The notes: generated from the letters alone by a model not told the origin. Counted from the stretch's first letter, positions 38,059 through 48,428 are shown. The stretch: DNA of 64,000 nucleotides from Spartinivicinus ruber (GCF_011009015.1 NZ_CP048878.1:5548354-5612353), one strand, 5' to 3'. Numbers and translations: made by a program.

Positions 38059-39159
38059 TTAAACCACTTTTTCAGTATCAGCATAGGTTGCTTCGATTAA
38101 TTTCTGAAAAATGCTAAACCATTTAGGACCAAGTAATTTTTCTTTAATGCTATTCCATTCTTTTCTCTGATGACCAAAGGCAAATTTAAGTGTATCTTTC
38201 TCCTGCGCTGATAGCTGATAAATATCGACGCCAATTTGGGAAAAATTTTGTCGGCAGAGGTTATTGGAGCGCTGATATAAGAAAAACTGTTTATGCCTGA
38301 TTTCTTCAATAGCATCAAGAAAGGCAAGTCGAGTGCTTCTGTCCAATGATTGCATAAAATGATTATTGGCGATGGCCACCCAACCGTCGTGTACTGACTC
38401 TATTTCTGTAATCACACCGATTTCCCTATTTAATTCATCCGGGCCAGAATAAAGGCCTATGAATGAAGGATCCAGTGCATCGTAACGATTAAGTCGGGCT
38501 GTTTTTGCAGCTAGCCCCCATAGTATGGATGTAGGTTTTGCTCCTGCCATTTGATAGAAATGCAACAGGGATTCCGATGCAGGCACCCGGAATCGCACAC
38601 CATTAAAATCCTCGGGCGACTTAATGGCTTTACCATAAATGCGAGTAGAGGATGCTGTCCTAGAACCCACTACATAATGAAAGAGTACCGTCACATGAGC
38701 CGCCTGGGTTAATACATGCTGCCGCCAAACACTAGAGTTCACCAAACGTTGATACCTTTCTGCACTGGCACACCAAAATGGAATATTGATAACGTCCATA
38801 GCAGGTGCTCTAGGCGTGAGGTTAGATATGGATAACAGAGCGCCTTGTACTTGCCCATAAATCACGCTGCTTGATAGAGCGCTACCGATACCGAAACTGC
38901 CACCATCATGAATGGCGACATAAATCTGGTTATGAGTATACTGCTCAATGAGTTGTTTTATCTCATGGTGAGCATGAGGCGTTGTTAAATAATGATCGGT
39001 AATGTAAGGAGACGCAAAATTAAATATATATTTAGCAAGCTTACCCTTTTTTTGCTCTTCTTTCGAAAATTGCTGATCTGTACTGCTGAGAGCTGCCAGT
39101 GCAGGGGGTAAACTGGCACCAATAGAGAGCAGATATTTAATGGCAGTGCGCCTATTCAT
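38059..39159 (-). CDS. Orphan TRAP-type (DctP-like) solute-binding protein
   Basis: 366 residues. The N-terminus MNRRTAIKYLLSIGASLPPALAA has a twin-Arg followed by a hydrophobic run, a likely Tat signal. The body matches DctP-type periplasmic receptors of TRAP transporters: HHEIKQLIEQYTHNQIYVAIHDGGSFG, FWCASAERYQRLV, and the diagnostic KSPEDFNGVRFRVPASESLLHFYQMAGAKPTSI where the conserved Arg binds the carboxylate of organic-acid ligands. The DctQ and DctM membrane subunits are not nearby, so it is an orphan or serves a remote TRAP system. The ligand is unknown. Confidence 0.75.
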   Translation of the reverse strand: MNRRTAIKYLLSIGASLPPALAALSSTDQQFSKEEQKKGKLAKYIFNFASPYITDHYLTTPHAHHEIKQLIEQYTHNQIYVAIHDGGSFGIGSALSSSVIYGQVQGALLSISNLTPRAPAMDVINIPFWCASAERYQRLVNSSVWRQHVLTQAAHVTVLFHYVVGSRTASSTRIYGKAIKSPEDFNGVRFRVPASESLLHFYQMAGAKPTSILWGLAAKTARLNRYDALDPSFIGLYSGPDELNREIGVITEIESVHDGWVAIANNHFMQSLDRSTRLAFLDAIEEIRHKQFFLYQRSNNLCRQNFSQIGVDIYQLSAQEKDTLKFAFGHQRKEWNSIKEKLLGPKWFSIFQKLIEATYADTEKVV

Positions 39160-39424
39160 ACATACTAGCCTTAAACATAGTTATGCCCCTTACAGGTTAT
39201 TACTATATAATAGCTTATTCTATCTGCCTGATAAGATTAAAGACCTCTAGTAATTATTTGTATTTTTTAATGATAATTAATCTAATGAGTATCCACAGTA
39301 ATTTTCATCTATAAATAGAGAATTGGAACTATAATTTAATGAGAATAAACTAGTGAGTGTTTCAAAGCTTAACTTTGAAGTACCACTTAATAATCCTTTG
39401 GGCTTCAGAGGTTAGAGTACAAAT

Positions 39425-40216
39425 ATGAACATCCATAATTTTATTGCTTTATTATTGATTATACTCATAACCCTCACAAGCACAACAACCTTTTGCAAAG
39501 ATATGATTATCTTTGGTTATGACTCTAAACCACCCAAATACTACATTGAAAATGGTGAGCCTAAAGGGATTTTAGTAGATATGATGCGCTGGATAGGCAA
39601 AGAGATTCACTATAACTTTGATATACGCTTATACCCATGGAAACGTGCTTACCATCATGCATTAGAAGGTGATGGTGGAATCATTGGATTATCATGGAAT
39701 GCAAAACGAGAAAAGATTTTTGATTATTCTGATGTAATGTATTTTGATGATGTTGTTCTAGCAGTTAGGAAAGATAACATTTTCAGTTTTAATTTGATTA
39801 AAGATCTTAAAGGAAAATCGATAGCACTTGAAAGAGGATCTAGTAAAGGAAATGAATTTGATAATCTTATAAAAACCGGTTTTCTCAAGCCTGTTTGGAG
39901 CAACTCTATGCCCCACAGCTTATTATTAGTTCTTTCTGGACATGCAGATATGGCAGTTGCTGGCCCAGGTAAAATAGGATATTTGATGACAATATATAAT
40001 GAAGCCTCGTCATATCCATCATTAGCAAAAAATAGAGACAAGCTTACAATTATTTCCAAACCTATAGTCCGGGATCCTAATTATCTTGGCATTTCAAAAA
40101 AACTAGCAGCTCATGACTTCTTAGCTGAATTTAACAAGGCTTTAAAGAAAGGTGAAGCATCCGGTGCATTTAAATCGATTATTGAGAAATATAGTCAAGC
40201 ATTTCACCTTCTCTAG
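39425..40216 (+). CDS. Orphan family-3 solute-binding protein (periplasmic)
   Basis: 263 residues with a Sec signal peptide (FIALLLIILITLTSTTTFCKD). The family-3 layout is clear: IIFGYDSKPPKYYIENGEPKG, LVDMMRWIG, RLYPWKRAYHHALEGDGGIIG, REKIFDYSDVMYFDDVVLAVRKDN, LKGKSIALERGSSKG, and the C-terminal FNKALKKGEASGAFKSIIEKY. The same PWKR pattern as in the genes at 178-969 and 15774-17514 points to a paralogue group. No ABC transporter genes are linked. A hairpin terminator overlaps the stop codon. Confidence 0.8.
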   Translation: MNIHNFIALLLIILITLTSTTTFCKDMIIFGYDSKPPKYYIENGEPKGILVDMMRWIGKEIHYNFDIRLYPWKRAYHHALEGDGGIIGLSWNAKREKIFDYSDVMYFDDVVLAVRKDNIFSFNLIKDLKGKSIALERGSSKGNEFDNLIKTGFLKPVWSNSMPHSLLLVLSGHADMAVAGPGKIGYLMTIYNEASSYPSLAKNRDKLTIISKPIVRDPNYLGISKKLAAHDFLAEFNKALKKGEASGAFKSIIEKYSQAFHLL

Positions 40217-40242
40217 GAAAGAGTTCAATTACTCTTTCCTAG
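40213..40242 (+). terminator. Hairpin terminator after the 39425-40216 gene
   Basis: Perfect 12-bp stem CTAGGAAAGAGT (40213-40224) with its complement (40231-40242) and a 6-nt loop. It overlaps the TAG stop; the tail ATTTAG is only weakly T-rich. Confidence 0.6.
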
Positions 40243-40331
40243 ATTTAGGCTTCATATAATCAAATAAAACGATTTTTATACCCTTTGTAAGCCTAGCCAG
40301 AATATTTCATCAAACCACAGAAAAAATCTAT

Positions 40332-41750
40332 TTATGTTTTAGTACCACCCCCAAGTACTTTAAATAAAGTAACCCGATTACTGTACTCAGTTAATTGCAG
40401 TTGAATTAATGCCTGTTGAGCACTATACAGCTGCCGCTGTGAATCTAAAGCATCAAGATAACTATCTAAGCCATTACGGTAGCGAGCATTGGATAAGATA
40501 TAACTCTGCGAATTGGCTTTAACCAGGGCTTTTTGTGCTTTTAGTCGTTCATCTAATGATCCTCGCACGGCTAAAACATCAGCGACCTCTTTAAATGCAG
40601 TTTGAATCGTTTTTTCATATTCAGCCACCGCAATATCACGTTTTACTTTAGATTCTTTTAGTGAAGCACTTAAACTCCCTACATTTAAAATGGGTATACT
40701 TATACTCGGCGTAAATGACCAACTGCGATTACTGCTGCTAAATAAGTGATTTAATTGATTGCTGCTACGCCCGGCAGATGCCGTAAGAGAAATAGTAGGG
40801 AAAAAAGCCGCACGCGCTGCACCAATATTGGCGTTAGCTCCTTTTAAGCTATGCTCCGCTGCCAATACATCAGGGCGCTGAAATAACACACTTGATTTTA
40901 AGTTGGCAGGGATTGGCGCTAGTGCAATTGTTTTTTCCAGTTTTATTGACGGTAAAAGATTATCCTTCAGTTGGGTGCCTACCACTAACTCCAGTGCATT
41001 ACGATCCTGAGCCACTTGCGCTTTGTATGTAGCAACATCAACGCGGGCAGTTTCCACACTGGACTGTACCTGAGCCAAGTTTAGTTTTGAGGCTATTCCC
41101 TGGTTGTACATTTTTTGGGTTAGTTTCAGGGTTTCTAGCTGGCTATTTAGCGTTTGCTGAGCGAGGGCTTGTAATTGCAGGTTGGTCGCCAGCGTTAACC
41201 AATTATTTGCCACTTCAGCAATTAAGCTTAAACGGGTGCTGCGCTGGGTTTCCACTGTTGAAAAATAACTTTCAAGCGCCTCGTCTTTCAAACTGCTAAT
41301 TCGGCCGAATAAATCTAATTCATAACTGCTAAAACCAATTCCAGCCTCATATTGGTGACTGATGGTTGAGCTATCACTACCATTCACTGGGGTGCGTGAT
41401 GCGGTTTTGCTACTGCTCACCGAAATTGACGGCCATAGTTCAGCTTCTTGAATTCCGTATTTAGCCCGTGCTTGCTCAATATTTAGCAAGGCAATCCGTA
41501 GATCACGATTGTTAGTTAACGCCAGATTAATTACCTGGCGTAATTTGGGCTCTTGGAAATAATCTTGCCACTTGATTGCAGCCACAGTTTTATTGGTAGC
41601 AATGGCTGATGAGTTTTGCTGAGCTGCTTTTGTATCACGCCACTCTGCAGTTACAGGTGAATCAGGCCGTTGATAATCTGGCGTTAAGCTGACACACCCA
41701 GCCATGGTTAACGCAGGTATTAAAACGCAGATTTTTTGCAGTGGTTTCAT
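40332..41750 (-). CDS. Outer-membrane efflux lipoprotein (OprM/NodT family)
   Basis: 472 residues. A lipoprotein signal with lipobox TMAGC (residues ~15-19) precedes SLTPDYQRPDSPV, the usual start of NodT-family factors. Two repeated helical-hairpin halves with the family phrases LNIEQARAKYGIQEAELWPSIS, YELDLFGRISSLKDEA, LFQRPDVLAAEHSLKGANANIGAARAAFFPTISL and NGLDSYLDALDSQRQLYSAQQ make the TolC-like barrel and tunnel. It is the outer channel of the tripartite pump encoded by the two genes upstream. Its start overlaps the stop of the RND gene by 4 bp (ATGA), so translation is coupled. Confidence 0.93.
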   Translation of the reverse strand: MKPLQKICVLIPALTMAGCVSLTPDYQRPDSPVTAEWRDTKAAQQNSSAIATNKTVAAIKWQDYFQEPKLRQVINLALTNNRDLRIALLNIEQARAKYGIQEAELWPSISVSSSKTASRTPVNGSDSSTISHQYEAGIGFSSYELDLFGRISSLKDEALESYFSTVETQRSTRLSLIAEVANNWLTLATNLQLQALAQQTLNSQLETLKLTQKMYNQGIASKLNLAQVQSSVETARVDVATYKAQVAQDRNALELVVGTQLKDNLLPSIKLEKTIALAPIPANLKSSVLFQRPDVLAAEHSLKGANANIGAARAAFFPTISLTASAGRSSNQLNHLFSSSNRSWSFTPSISIPILNVGSLSASLKESKVKRDIAVAEYEKTIQTAFKEVADVLAVRGSLDERLKAQKALVKANSQSYILSNARYRNGLDSYLDALDSQRQLYSAQQALIQLQLTEYSNRVTLFKVLGGGTKT

Positions 41751-44700
41751 ACTTCAGCCTCTTGGGTATACAACGCTTTTTCCTTGGACTTTCCTGCAAA
41801 CAATGTACGGATAATGACGTAGAATAGTGGAACAAAGAAAATACCAAACAGCGTCGAAAACAGGGTTCCACCAAGTACCCCAGTGCCCAGCGCATGACGA
41901 CCACCAGAACCCGCACCAGAACTTAACACCATTGGTAATACACCTAACAAAAAGGCTAAAGACGTCATAATGATTGGACGCAACCGCTGATGCGCTGCTT
42001 GTAATACCGCTGATATTAAAGACTCACCTTTTTCTTCCAGGTCTTTAGCAAACTCAACAATCAAAATACCGTTTTTCGCTGCCAGCCCCATGGTGGCTAA
42101 CAAACCAACCTGGAAATATATATCATTGGATAAATCACGCAGCCAAGTGGCAGCCAGAGCACCTACAATACCGACAGGCACAGCCAGTATGACTGAGACC
42201 GGAATTGACCAGCTTTCATAAAGCGCAGCCAAACACAAGAAGACAAACACCAGTGATACGGCATAAAGCAAAATGGCTTGTGACCCTGCCGCTTGCTCCT
42301 GATAAGACATATCCGACCAGGAATAACTGATACCATCAGGCAGCTGGCTAACCAAGCTGGCAATTTCATTCATTGCATCACCAGAGCTTACCCCTGTTAT
42401 TGCACTGCCGGTAATTTCCATGGATTCGGTGCCATTAAAGCGGTTCAGCACTTGTGGCTTGTAATCCCAATGGCCATTAGAGAAGACTGAAAATGGCACC
42501 ATTTTCCCGTCACTATTTCGCACATACCAGCGGCTGATATCTTGAGGCAGCATTCGCGAAGCAGCCTCCCCCTGCACATACACCTTTTTCACCCGGCTCT
42601 TGTTAATGAAGTCATTAACATAGTTACTACCCAGCACCGTTGATAAGGTGTTATTGATATCTGAAGACGAAAGCCCCAGCGCACCCGCTTTTTGATCATT
42701 GATATCCAATTGATACACCGGCGAGTCATTAAGCCCGTTGTAGCGAACAGCGGTGAGTTTTGCATTATTGCCTGCCAACTGCAGTAGCTGATTTTTTGCC
42801 GCAACCAACGCTTCATGGCCATTACCACCCAGGTCCTGCAACTGCAAAGTAAAACCAGAGCTGGAACCTAAACCCGAAATAGCAGGTGGAGTCAGTGCAA
42901 ATACCTGAGCATCTTTAATGGTTGCCATCATTGCCCCGGTAATTCGGCCCGCAATTTCCTGAGCAGATGCTTCTCGCTCACTCCAATCCTTGAGCTTAAT
43001 AAAAGCCATACCCGCGTTTTGGCTACTACCGGCAAAGCTGAAGCCTGCCACATTGAAGATGCCTTCAACCTCTGGCTGCTGCATTACAAATTCGGCCACT
43101 TTGTCCATACTTTTCAGAGTCCGCTGCTGAGTGGCGCCGACTGGGGCGTTATACATCACCATCAACATGCCCTGGTCTTCTTCTGGCAAAAATGAGGTAG
43201 GCAGGCGCACAAACAATAAGCCCATGATGCCAATAATGCCTAAATAGACCAGCATGCTTGACTTCCGATAGCGAACAACATGCTTTACTCCATTACGATA
43301 ACGGTTGGCACTACGGTCAAAACAGCGGTTAAACCAGGCAAAGAAGCGACCTAGTGGGCCTTTGGTTGAGGTATGGCCACCTTTCTCAATAGGCTTCAGG
43401 AAAGTGGCACACAGCGCTGGGCTTAAGGTCAATGCAACTACCACAGAAAGCAACATAGAAGCAGCAATGGTGACTGAGAACTGACGATAAATAGCACCTG
43501 TGGAGCCTTCAAAGAATGCCATCGGGATAAAGACTGCGGTTAACACCATAGCAATACCGATTAACGCCCCGGTAATCTGCCCCATAGATTTGCGAGTAGC
43601 CTCTCGTGGGGACAAGCCCTCTTCAGACATTACCCGCTCGACGTTTTCCACCACCACAATCGCGTCGTCTACCAACAGGCCGATGGCGAGTACCATACTG
43701 AACATGGTTAAGGTGTTGATGGAATAGCCCAGCAACGCTAGTACGCCAAAAGTACCCAGCAATACCACTGGCACCGCAATGGCTGGAATCAAGGTCGCAC
43801 GCCAGTTTTGCAGAAACAGAAACATGATCAGCACAACCAGTCCGATCGCTTCCATTAACGTTTGCACTACCTCTTCAATAGAGATTTTCACAAAGGGTGT
43901 GGTGTCATAGGCAACGGTATAACTCAAACCATCGGGGAAATAAGGCTCAAGGGTTTTGAGCTTGGCTTTAACGGCTTCAGCAACATCCAGCGCATTAGCA
44001 CCCGTCGCTAGCTCCAAGCCCATACCAGAAGCTGCTTTACCATTAAACTTGGCAGAAGATGAGTAGCTTTCAGAGCCTAGCTCTATGTTGGCGACATCAC
44101 TCAAATAAACCGTGGCGCCACTGGTATCAGATTTAAGTACGATTGATTCAAACTGCTCAACTGTTTGCAGCTTACTTCGTGAGGTGACTGTGGCATTAAG
44201 CTGCTGACCATTAACCGCTGGTAAGTCACCTAATGCGCCTGAACTCACATCAGTGTTTTGTTGTGAAATAGCGGTAGTGACATCAGAAGGCATCAGTGTA
44301 TATTTACGCATTTTTTCTGGGTCAAGCCAGATCCGCATGGCGTACTCCGAGCCAAACACTCTAACGTTACCTACACCATTAACCCGACTGATTGAGTCTT
44401 GCAGGCTGGATACCATATAGTCAGCAATGTCGGTATCCGTCATACTGCCATCATCAGAGGTAAACGCCAGCACCATAAACATGCTGCCGCCGCCAGATTT
44501 GGATACTGTCACCCCTGAGTTTTTCACTGCATCCGGTAACAGCGACTCAGCCTGAGATACTTTGTTTTGCACCTGCACTTGCGCCGTATCTGGGTCTGTA
44601 CCAGAAGCAAAGGTTAGGGTAATGCTTGCACTGCCTGATGAGCTACTGCTGGATGACATATAAAGCAGGTTATCCAGTCCTGTCATTTGCTGCTCAAGAA

Positions 44701-44890
44701 TTTGGGTAACCGAGTTTTGTACCGTTTCTGCAGAAGCACCGGTATAGGTGGCGCTAACAGAAACCGCCGGTGGTGCGATGTCTGGGTATTGTTGCAGCGG
44801 CAAACTGAAAATGGACATCAGGCCACCCAGCATGATGGCAATCGCAATTACCCAGGCAAATATCGGTCGGTCTATAAAAAAACGGGCCAT
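41747..44890 (-). CDS. RND efflux pump inner-membrane transporter (AcrB/MexB type, HAE1)
   Basis: 1047 residues, full length for hydrophobe/amphiphile efflux-1 pumps. It starts MARFFIDRPIFAWVIAIAIMLGG, has the proton-relay pair in LAIGLLVDDAIVVVENVERVM, the RxxxRPIxMTS signature near the end (LRPIIMTSLAFLLGVLPMVLSSGAGSGGRHALG), and two large periplasmic loops with porter and docking domains. The pump exports drugs, dyes and detergents using proton flow. It follows the membrane-fusion gene by 22 bp and precedes the outer-membrane gene. Some silent third-position GC rise compared with neighbours probably reflects high expression. Confidence 0.95.
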   Translation of the reverse strand: MARFFIDRPIFAWVIAIAIMLGGLMSIFSLPLQQYPDIAPPAVSVSATYTGASAETVQNSVTQILEQQMTGLDNLLYMSSSSSSSGSASITLTFASGTDPDTAQVQVQNKVSQAESLLPDAVKNSGVTVSKSGGGSMFMVLAFTSDDGSMTDTDIADYMVSSLQDSISRVNGVGNVRVFGSEYAMRIWLDPEKMRKYTLMPSDVTTAISQQNTDVSSGALGDLPAVNGQQLNATVTSRSKLQTVEQFESIVLKSDTSGATVYLSDVANIELGSESYSSSAKFNGKAASGMGLELATGANALDVAEAVKAKLKTLEPYFPDGLSYTVAYDTTPFVKISIEEVVQTLMEAIGLVVLIMFLFLQNWRATLIPAIAVPVVLLGTFGVLALLGYSINTLTMFSMVLAIGLLVDDAIVVVENVERVMSEEGLSPREATRKSMGQITGALIGIAMVLTAVFIPMAFFEGSTGAIYRQFSVTIAASMLLSVVVALTLSPALCATFLKPIEKGGHTSTKGPLGRFFAWFNRCFDRSANRYRNGVKHVVRYRKSSMLVYLGIIGIMGLLFVRLPTSFLPEEDQGMLMVMYNAPVGATQQRTLKSMDKVAEFVMQQPEVEGIFNVAGFSFAGSSQNAGMAFIKLKDWSEREASAQEIAGRITGAMMATIKDAQVFALTPPAISGLGSSSGFTLQLQDLGGNGHEALVAAKNQLLQLAGNNAKLTAVRYNGLNDSPVYQLDINDQKAGALGLSSSDINNTLSTVLGSNYVNDFINKSRVKKVYVQGEAASRMLPQDISRWYVRNSDGKMVPFSVFSNGHWDYKPQVLNRFNGTESMEITGSAITGVSSGDAMNEIASLVSQLPDGISYSWSDMSYQEQAAGSQAILLYAVSLVFVFLCLAALYESWSIPVSVILAVPVGIVGALAATWLRDLSNDIYFQVGLLATMGLAAKNGILIVEFAKDLEEKGESLISAVLQAAHQRLRPIIMTSLAFLLGVLPMVLSSGAGSGGRHALGTGVLGGTLFSTLFGIFFVPLFYVIIRTLFAGKSKEKALYTQEAEV

Positions 44891-44912
44891 GACTACTCCT
44901 CCTGGCTTTGGG

Positions 44913-46145
44913 CTACAGCGTTAGCTGATTGTCATTGGCTGTATCTGCGGTTATTGCCTTGCTTTCAGCAACATTTAAGTCCTGCTGAAACTCTTCTGCT
45001 TTAACCACCTGCCCTGTTCTAACCTTGTGCACGCCTTCCACAATCACCCGCTCACCTGATTTCAGGCCGGAGCTAACTAGCCACCTGTCTTTAACTGCTT
45101 TACTGGTTTCCACCACGCGCTGCTCTACTTTATCATCAGCAGAAACCACCCAAACGGTTGCTTCTCCTTTAGAGTTACGAGTAACCGCCTGCATCGGCAC
45201 CAACAACGCTTGCTCATCAACCCCCACATACAAAGTGGCATCGACGTACATTCCAGGTAACAACTGGTATTTCGGGTTAGCAAAAACGGCTCTTAGCTCC
45301 ATGGTTCCAGTGGTTTCCTCAACTGAGTTGCCCACAAATTCCAAGGTGCCGGTTTCGCTATAGGCAGTACCATCCTCTAGGGTTAGCTTCACCTGAACCT
45401 TTTCTTCTTTTTTTAGCTGGCCGGACTCCAGCTGACGCCGTAGTTTCAGCCCCTCAACACTGGAAAAACTCAGGTCCACATTAATGGGGTCTAATTTGTT
45501 AATAGTGGTCAAGGCACTTGTCTGGTCTGCAGTAACCAATGCACCAGGCGTTGCAGTTGACTTACCAATGCGACCAGAAATAGGTGCCTTGATTTGGGCA
45601 TAATCCAGATTAATTTCTGCTGTTTTTAGCTCAGCTTCATAAGCTACCACAGCTGCTTGAGCCTCTCTTAAGGTGGCAACTGCCTCATCTTTATCTTGCT
45701 TGCTCACCCCACCTATTTTGGCCAAACGTTGATAACGCTCCGCCTTCGGCTGGGCTGATTGCACCGCAGCTTTTGCCTGAGCCAGCTTCGCTTTTGCATT
45801 GTCATAGGTTGCTTGATAGGTAGCAGGGTTAATTTGATAAAGCACTTGCCCGGCTTCAACATCCTGCCCTTCTTTGAATAAACGCTTTTGCAAAATGCCA
45901 CCCACTTGTGGGCGAACATCGGACGTTTGATAAGCCTTAGTTCTGCCAGGCAGCTCGACTGTGACAGCATAGGACTGAGCAGCCAAGGTGACTACGCTCA
46001 CTTCAGTGGTAGGCATTGAGGCTGGCCCAGCAGCTGAAGATGAATCCTGTTTTGAACAACCGCTTAATCCAAGCAGCAATAGAGATAAGAGAAACAATTG
46101 GCGGCGAATGCCGGAGCATGAAATAAGACTAAGAGACATGAACAT
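44913..46145 (-). CDS. RND periplasmic adaptor (AcrA/MexA type)
   Basis: 410 residues. A lipoprotein signal peptide ends in LLGLSGC. The HlyD/AcrA fold follows: VELPGRTKAYQTSDVRPQVGGILQKRLFKEGQDVEAGQVLYQINPATYQA (lipoyl half), a coiled-coil hairpin rich in Ala, Lys and Gln, NLDYAQIKAPISGRIGKS (second lipoyl half), and the beta-barrel and membrane-proximal domains (LLPGMYVDATLYVGV, VVETSKAVKDRWLVSSGLKSGERVIVEG). It bridges the RND pump and the outer-membrane channel. It is the first gene of the pump operon, 325 bp downstream of the sensor kinase gene. Confidence 0.95.
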   Translation of the reverse strand: MFMSLSLISCSGIRRQLFLLSLLLLGLSGCSKQDSSSAAGPASMPTTEVSVVTLAAQSYAVTVELPGRTKAYQTSDVRPQVGGILQKRLFKEGQDVEAGQVLYQINPATYQATYDNAKAKLAQAKAAVQSAQPKAERYQRLAKIGGVSKQDKDEAVATLREAQAAVVAYEAELKTAEINLDYAQIKAPISGRIGKSTATPGALVTADQTSALTTINKLDPINVDLSFSSVEGLKLRRQLESGQLKKEEKVQVKLTLEDGTAYSETGTLEFVGNSVEETTGTMELRAVFANPKYQLLPGMYVDATLYVGVDEQALLVPMQAVTRNSKGEATVWVVSADDKVEQRVVETSKAVKDRWLVSSGLKSGERVIVEGVHKVRTGQVVKAEEFQQDLNVAESKAITADTANDNQLTL

Positions 46146-46470
46146 AATCTTCTTTGGTTAAAAATAAAAACATTGCCAAATCGACTTCTAATCAGCACAA
46201 ACTAAACGCAGCGCTAATCAGCTCAAGCATGACTACCATTGCAGACCTAAATAGTTTTTTTCAGGCTTGCAGTAGCACTGTACAAAATGGTGGGTTAAAG
46301 GAGGGTTAATATCTGAGATTCCCTAACAACTTCGCGCAAGACTATTTCATAACATAATTGCATTTGCAATAGTCCCAAATGTAAAAACTGTAAAGATTTC
46401 TGCAAGGCTTGGGCTACAGCCTAAAAAACTTATAAATCATTACACAACAAATCATGTACACCACTTACTA
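46146..46470. other. Gap between sensor kinase and efflux operon
   Basis: About 325 bp between two same-strand genes. No gene or clear terminator is seen. It likely contains the promoter and response-regulator site of the efflux operon, but I could not identify a direct repeat with confidence. Confidence 0.4.
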
Positions 46471-47745
46471 TTATTTTATATTAGAAGCTGGGAAATTAAG
46501 TGTTACATAGTGGCCATTATTTTGTTGTTCATTGCGATAACTCCAGCCTAACCGCTGACACAATCGTTCAGTTAATTGCAAACCCAAACCAAAACCTAGG
46601 TCTTCTTTATCTGAGTTAGCATCTTGCTGATTATTTATCTGTACCGTGCCATGCTGCTGCAGAATATCAACTTTTCCTTCCCAGGTATGCTGAAAAGCAT
46701 TTCGAATAAGGTTACCCAATACAATTCTGGCAGCCGCTTCAGGTAAACAAACAGTATGAGGCTGTGTTTGGATATCAACAGTAACTTGCTTGGATGCCAG
46801 CAAATAGCGCATTTCCTCTACTAAGTGTTGAATAATTTCATCCAGCTGACATTTCATCGTCGGTAGATTTTCTGCCCGCCCATGATGTAGCCATAATAAC
46901 GTTTCCGTCAGGTGCTTCATGGTAAGACTAGCGCGATCAATACGATCAATAGGTGCTTTATAACAAGTTTGATTTTGTTGAGCATCGATCTTTTTCAGCA
47001 ATTCCACATTACTGCGAATTGTGGTGATAGGTGTGCGCAGCTCGTGGCTGGTATGCCGTAAAAACCGTTGTTCACGATCAGCACTTTCTTGTACCGATTG
47101 CATAGTTGTGCGAATTAAATCAGCAAATGTATTCAGCTCTGGGTAACTAAAATCTGGCGTCGGTTTATTAATATTATTAACAGTTAACATGCGAGCCCAC
47201 TGCCCAAGACGAGTAATCGGTCGACTAACCCGCCAACTTAGTAACAGAATGACCAGCGCAAGGGAAAGTGCACTTAAAACACTAATAACAATCAGCATTT
47301 GAAAGTCGCTGGTAATATTCTGAAGCGTCAGAGCTGAAGTGGTATGGCGAGAAATACTGTAAGAAATGTATATTTTTTTACTTTCTTTTATAAGATGCAA
47401 TAAAAATATTACCCGTGTAGGTTTTTCACCATCATCTTGATGGGATTTATATAACTGATTGGGCTCTATTTCTGATTGAGTAAATAGCTGCCGTATTTCA
47501 TCAGGTTGTTCCGACCAATAGTTGCTATAATAATAATTATTAAATTTTTTACGTTGACTCGCGTTTGTTTGAGGTGCTTCCTTAAAAAAATATAGCGCAA
47601 CTTGCTCCATATTATCAGTGACAATATTATCCATTCCCTCTATTAAATAGCGGGCGGTTAGAAATGAATAACCTAAAACCAGAATTAACCCTTGCAGCAG
47701 AAAAGCCAATACGACCAACCATTTTAAACTGAAGCCGCGTTTCAT
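46471..47745 (-). CDS. Sensor histidine kinase next to the efflux operon
   Basis: 424 residues. TM1 at ~8-30, a periplasmic sensor loop to ~150, TM2 at ~150-170, then HAMP-like SWRVSRPITRLGQWARML. The H-box is FLRHTSHELRTPITTIRSNVELL with H234. ATP-binding N-box LGNLIRNAFQHTWEG and G-box DLGFGLGLQLTERL complete the catalytic domain. The sensor loop is novel to me and gives no ligand. The start overlaps the response-regulator stop by 4 bp. With that regulator it forms a two-component system directly upstream of the RND operon, which it probably controls. Confidence 0.92.
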   Translation of the reverse strand: MKRGFSLKWLVVLAFLLQGLILVLGYSFLTARYLIEGMDNIVTDNMEQVALYFFKEAPQTNASQRKKFNNYYYSNYWSEQPDEIRQLFTQSEIEPNQLYKSHQDDGEKPTRVIFLLHLIKESKKIYISYSISRHTTSALTLQNITSDFQMLIVISVLSALSLALVILLLSWRVSRPITRLGQWARMLTVNNINKPTPDFSYPELNTFADLIRTTMQSVQESADREQRFLRHTSHELRTPITTIRSNVELLKKIDAQQNQTCYKAPIDRIDRASLTMKHLTETLLWLHHGRAENLPTMKCQLDEIIQHLVEEMRYLLASKQVTVDIQTQPHTVCLPEAAARIVLGNLIRNAFQHTWEGKVDILQQHGTVQINNQQDANSDKEDLGFGLGLQLTERLCQRLGWSYRNEQQNNGHYVTLNFPASNIK

Positions 47746-48428
47746 TCCGTATCCTGACCTTCGCTTACCTTGATGGCAAAGCCTTGTCGGGCAATTGTAT
47801 GGAGTAAGGGTGAATCAAAAGGCATATCGATGGCTTTACGTAAATTAAATAGGTGAACCTTAAGGCTATTACTGTCGGGTAATTCGTCTCCCCATAATGC
47901 TTGCTCCAATTGCTGGCGTGAAACTACCGAAGGTGATGCCCGCAATAACGTTTCCAGCAAAGTCCAACCTGTTGGTGATAATTTGATGGACTGGCCTTGG
48001 CGGGTCAGTGTTTTAGTGGTGAGATCCATCTTTAAATCACCACAGCTCAACACCCTCACTTGCCCACTTCGCCGCTTGGCTAAAGCACGTACACGCACCA
48101 CTAATTCCTGCATTTCAAAGGGTTTGACCAGATAATCATCCGTACCCGCATCAAACCCTAGCAATTTGTCACTGATTTGATCACGAGCAGTCAACATCAA
48201 AATAGGCGTGTCATCTCCACTAGCCCGCAACCGCTGACAAACAGTCAAGCCATCCATACGGGGTAAATTCAAGTCTAATAATAATGTGTCGTAATGGTGT
48301 TGAGTCATTAACTCAAGCCCCGCTACACCATTGCTGGCATAATCACAACGGATATCTTCCAGTTCCAAATACTGAATCAGGGTATCGGCTAAATCCCGAT
48401 CATCTTCGACCAACAATACGCTTAACAT
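47742..48428 (-). CDS. OmpR/PhoB-family response regulator
   Basis: 228 residues. The receiver domain has the acidic pocket VEDDRDLAD, the phosphoacceptor D52 in LLLDLNLPRMDG, the Thr in LMLTARDQ, and K102 in YLVKPFE. The C-terminal winged helix follows (LTRQGQSIKLSPTGWTLLETLLRAS, VVSRQQLEQALWGDELPDSNSLKVHLFNLRKAID). It is the first gene of the TCS-efflux group on the minus strand and is translationally coupled to its kinase. Its target is likely the downstream RND operon; that is inferred from location only. Confidence 0.93.
   Translation of the reverse strand: MLSVLLVEDDRDLADTLIQYLELEDIRCDYASNGVAGLELMTQHHYDTLLLDLNLPRMDGLTVCQRLRASGDDTPILMLTARDQISDKLLGFDAGTDDYLVKPFEMQELVVRVRALAKRRSGQVRVLSCGDLKMDLTTKTLTRQGQSIKLSPTGWTLLETLLRASPSVVSRQQLEQALWGDELPDSNSLKVHLFNLRKAIDMPFDSPLLHTIARQGFAIKVSEGQDTE

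Noticed and set aside
37868..38062. 64-codon open frame upstream of the TRAP-like gene
   Set aside because: No ribosome site, odd composition and convergent overlap with a real gene end; likely chance.
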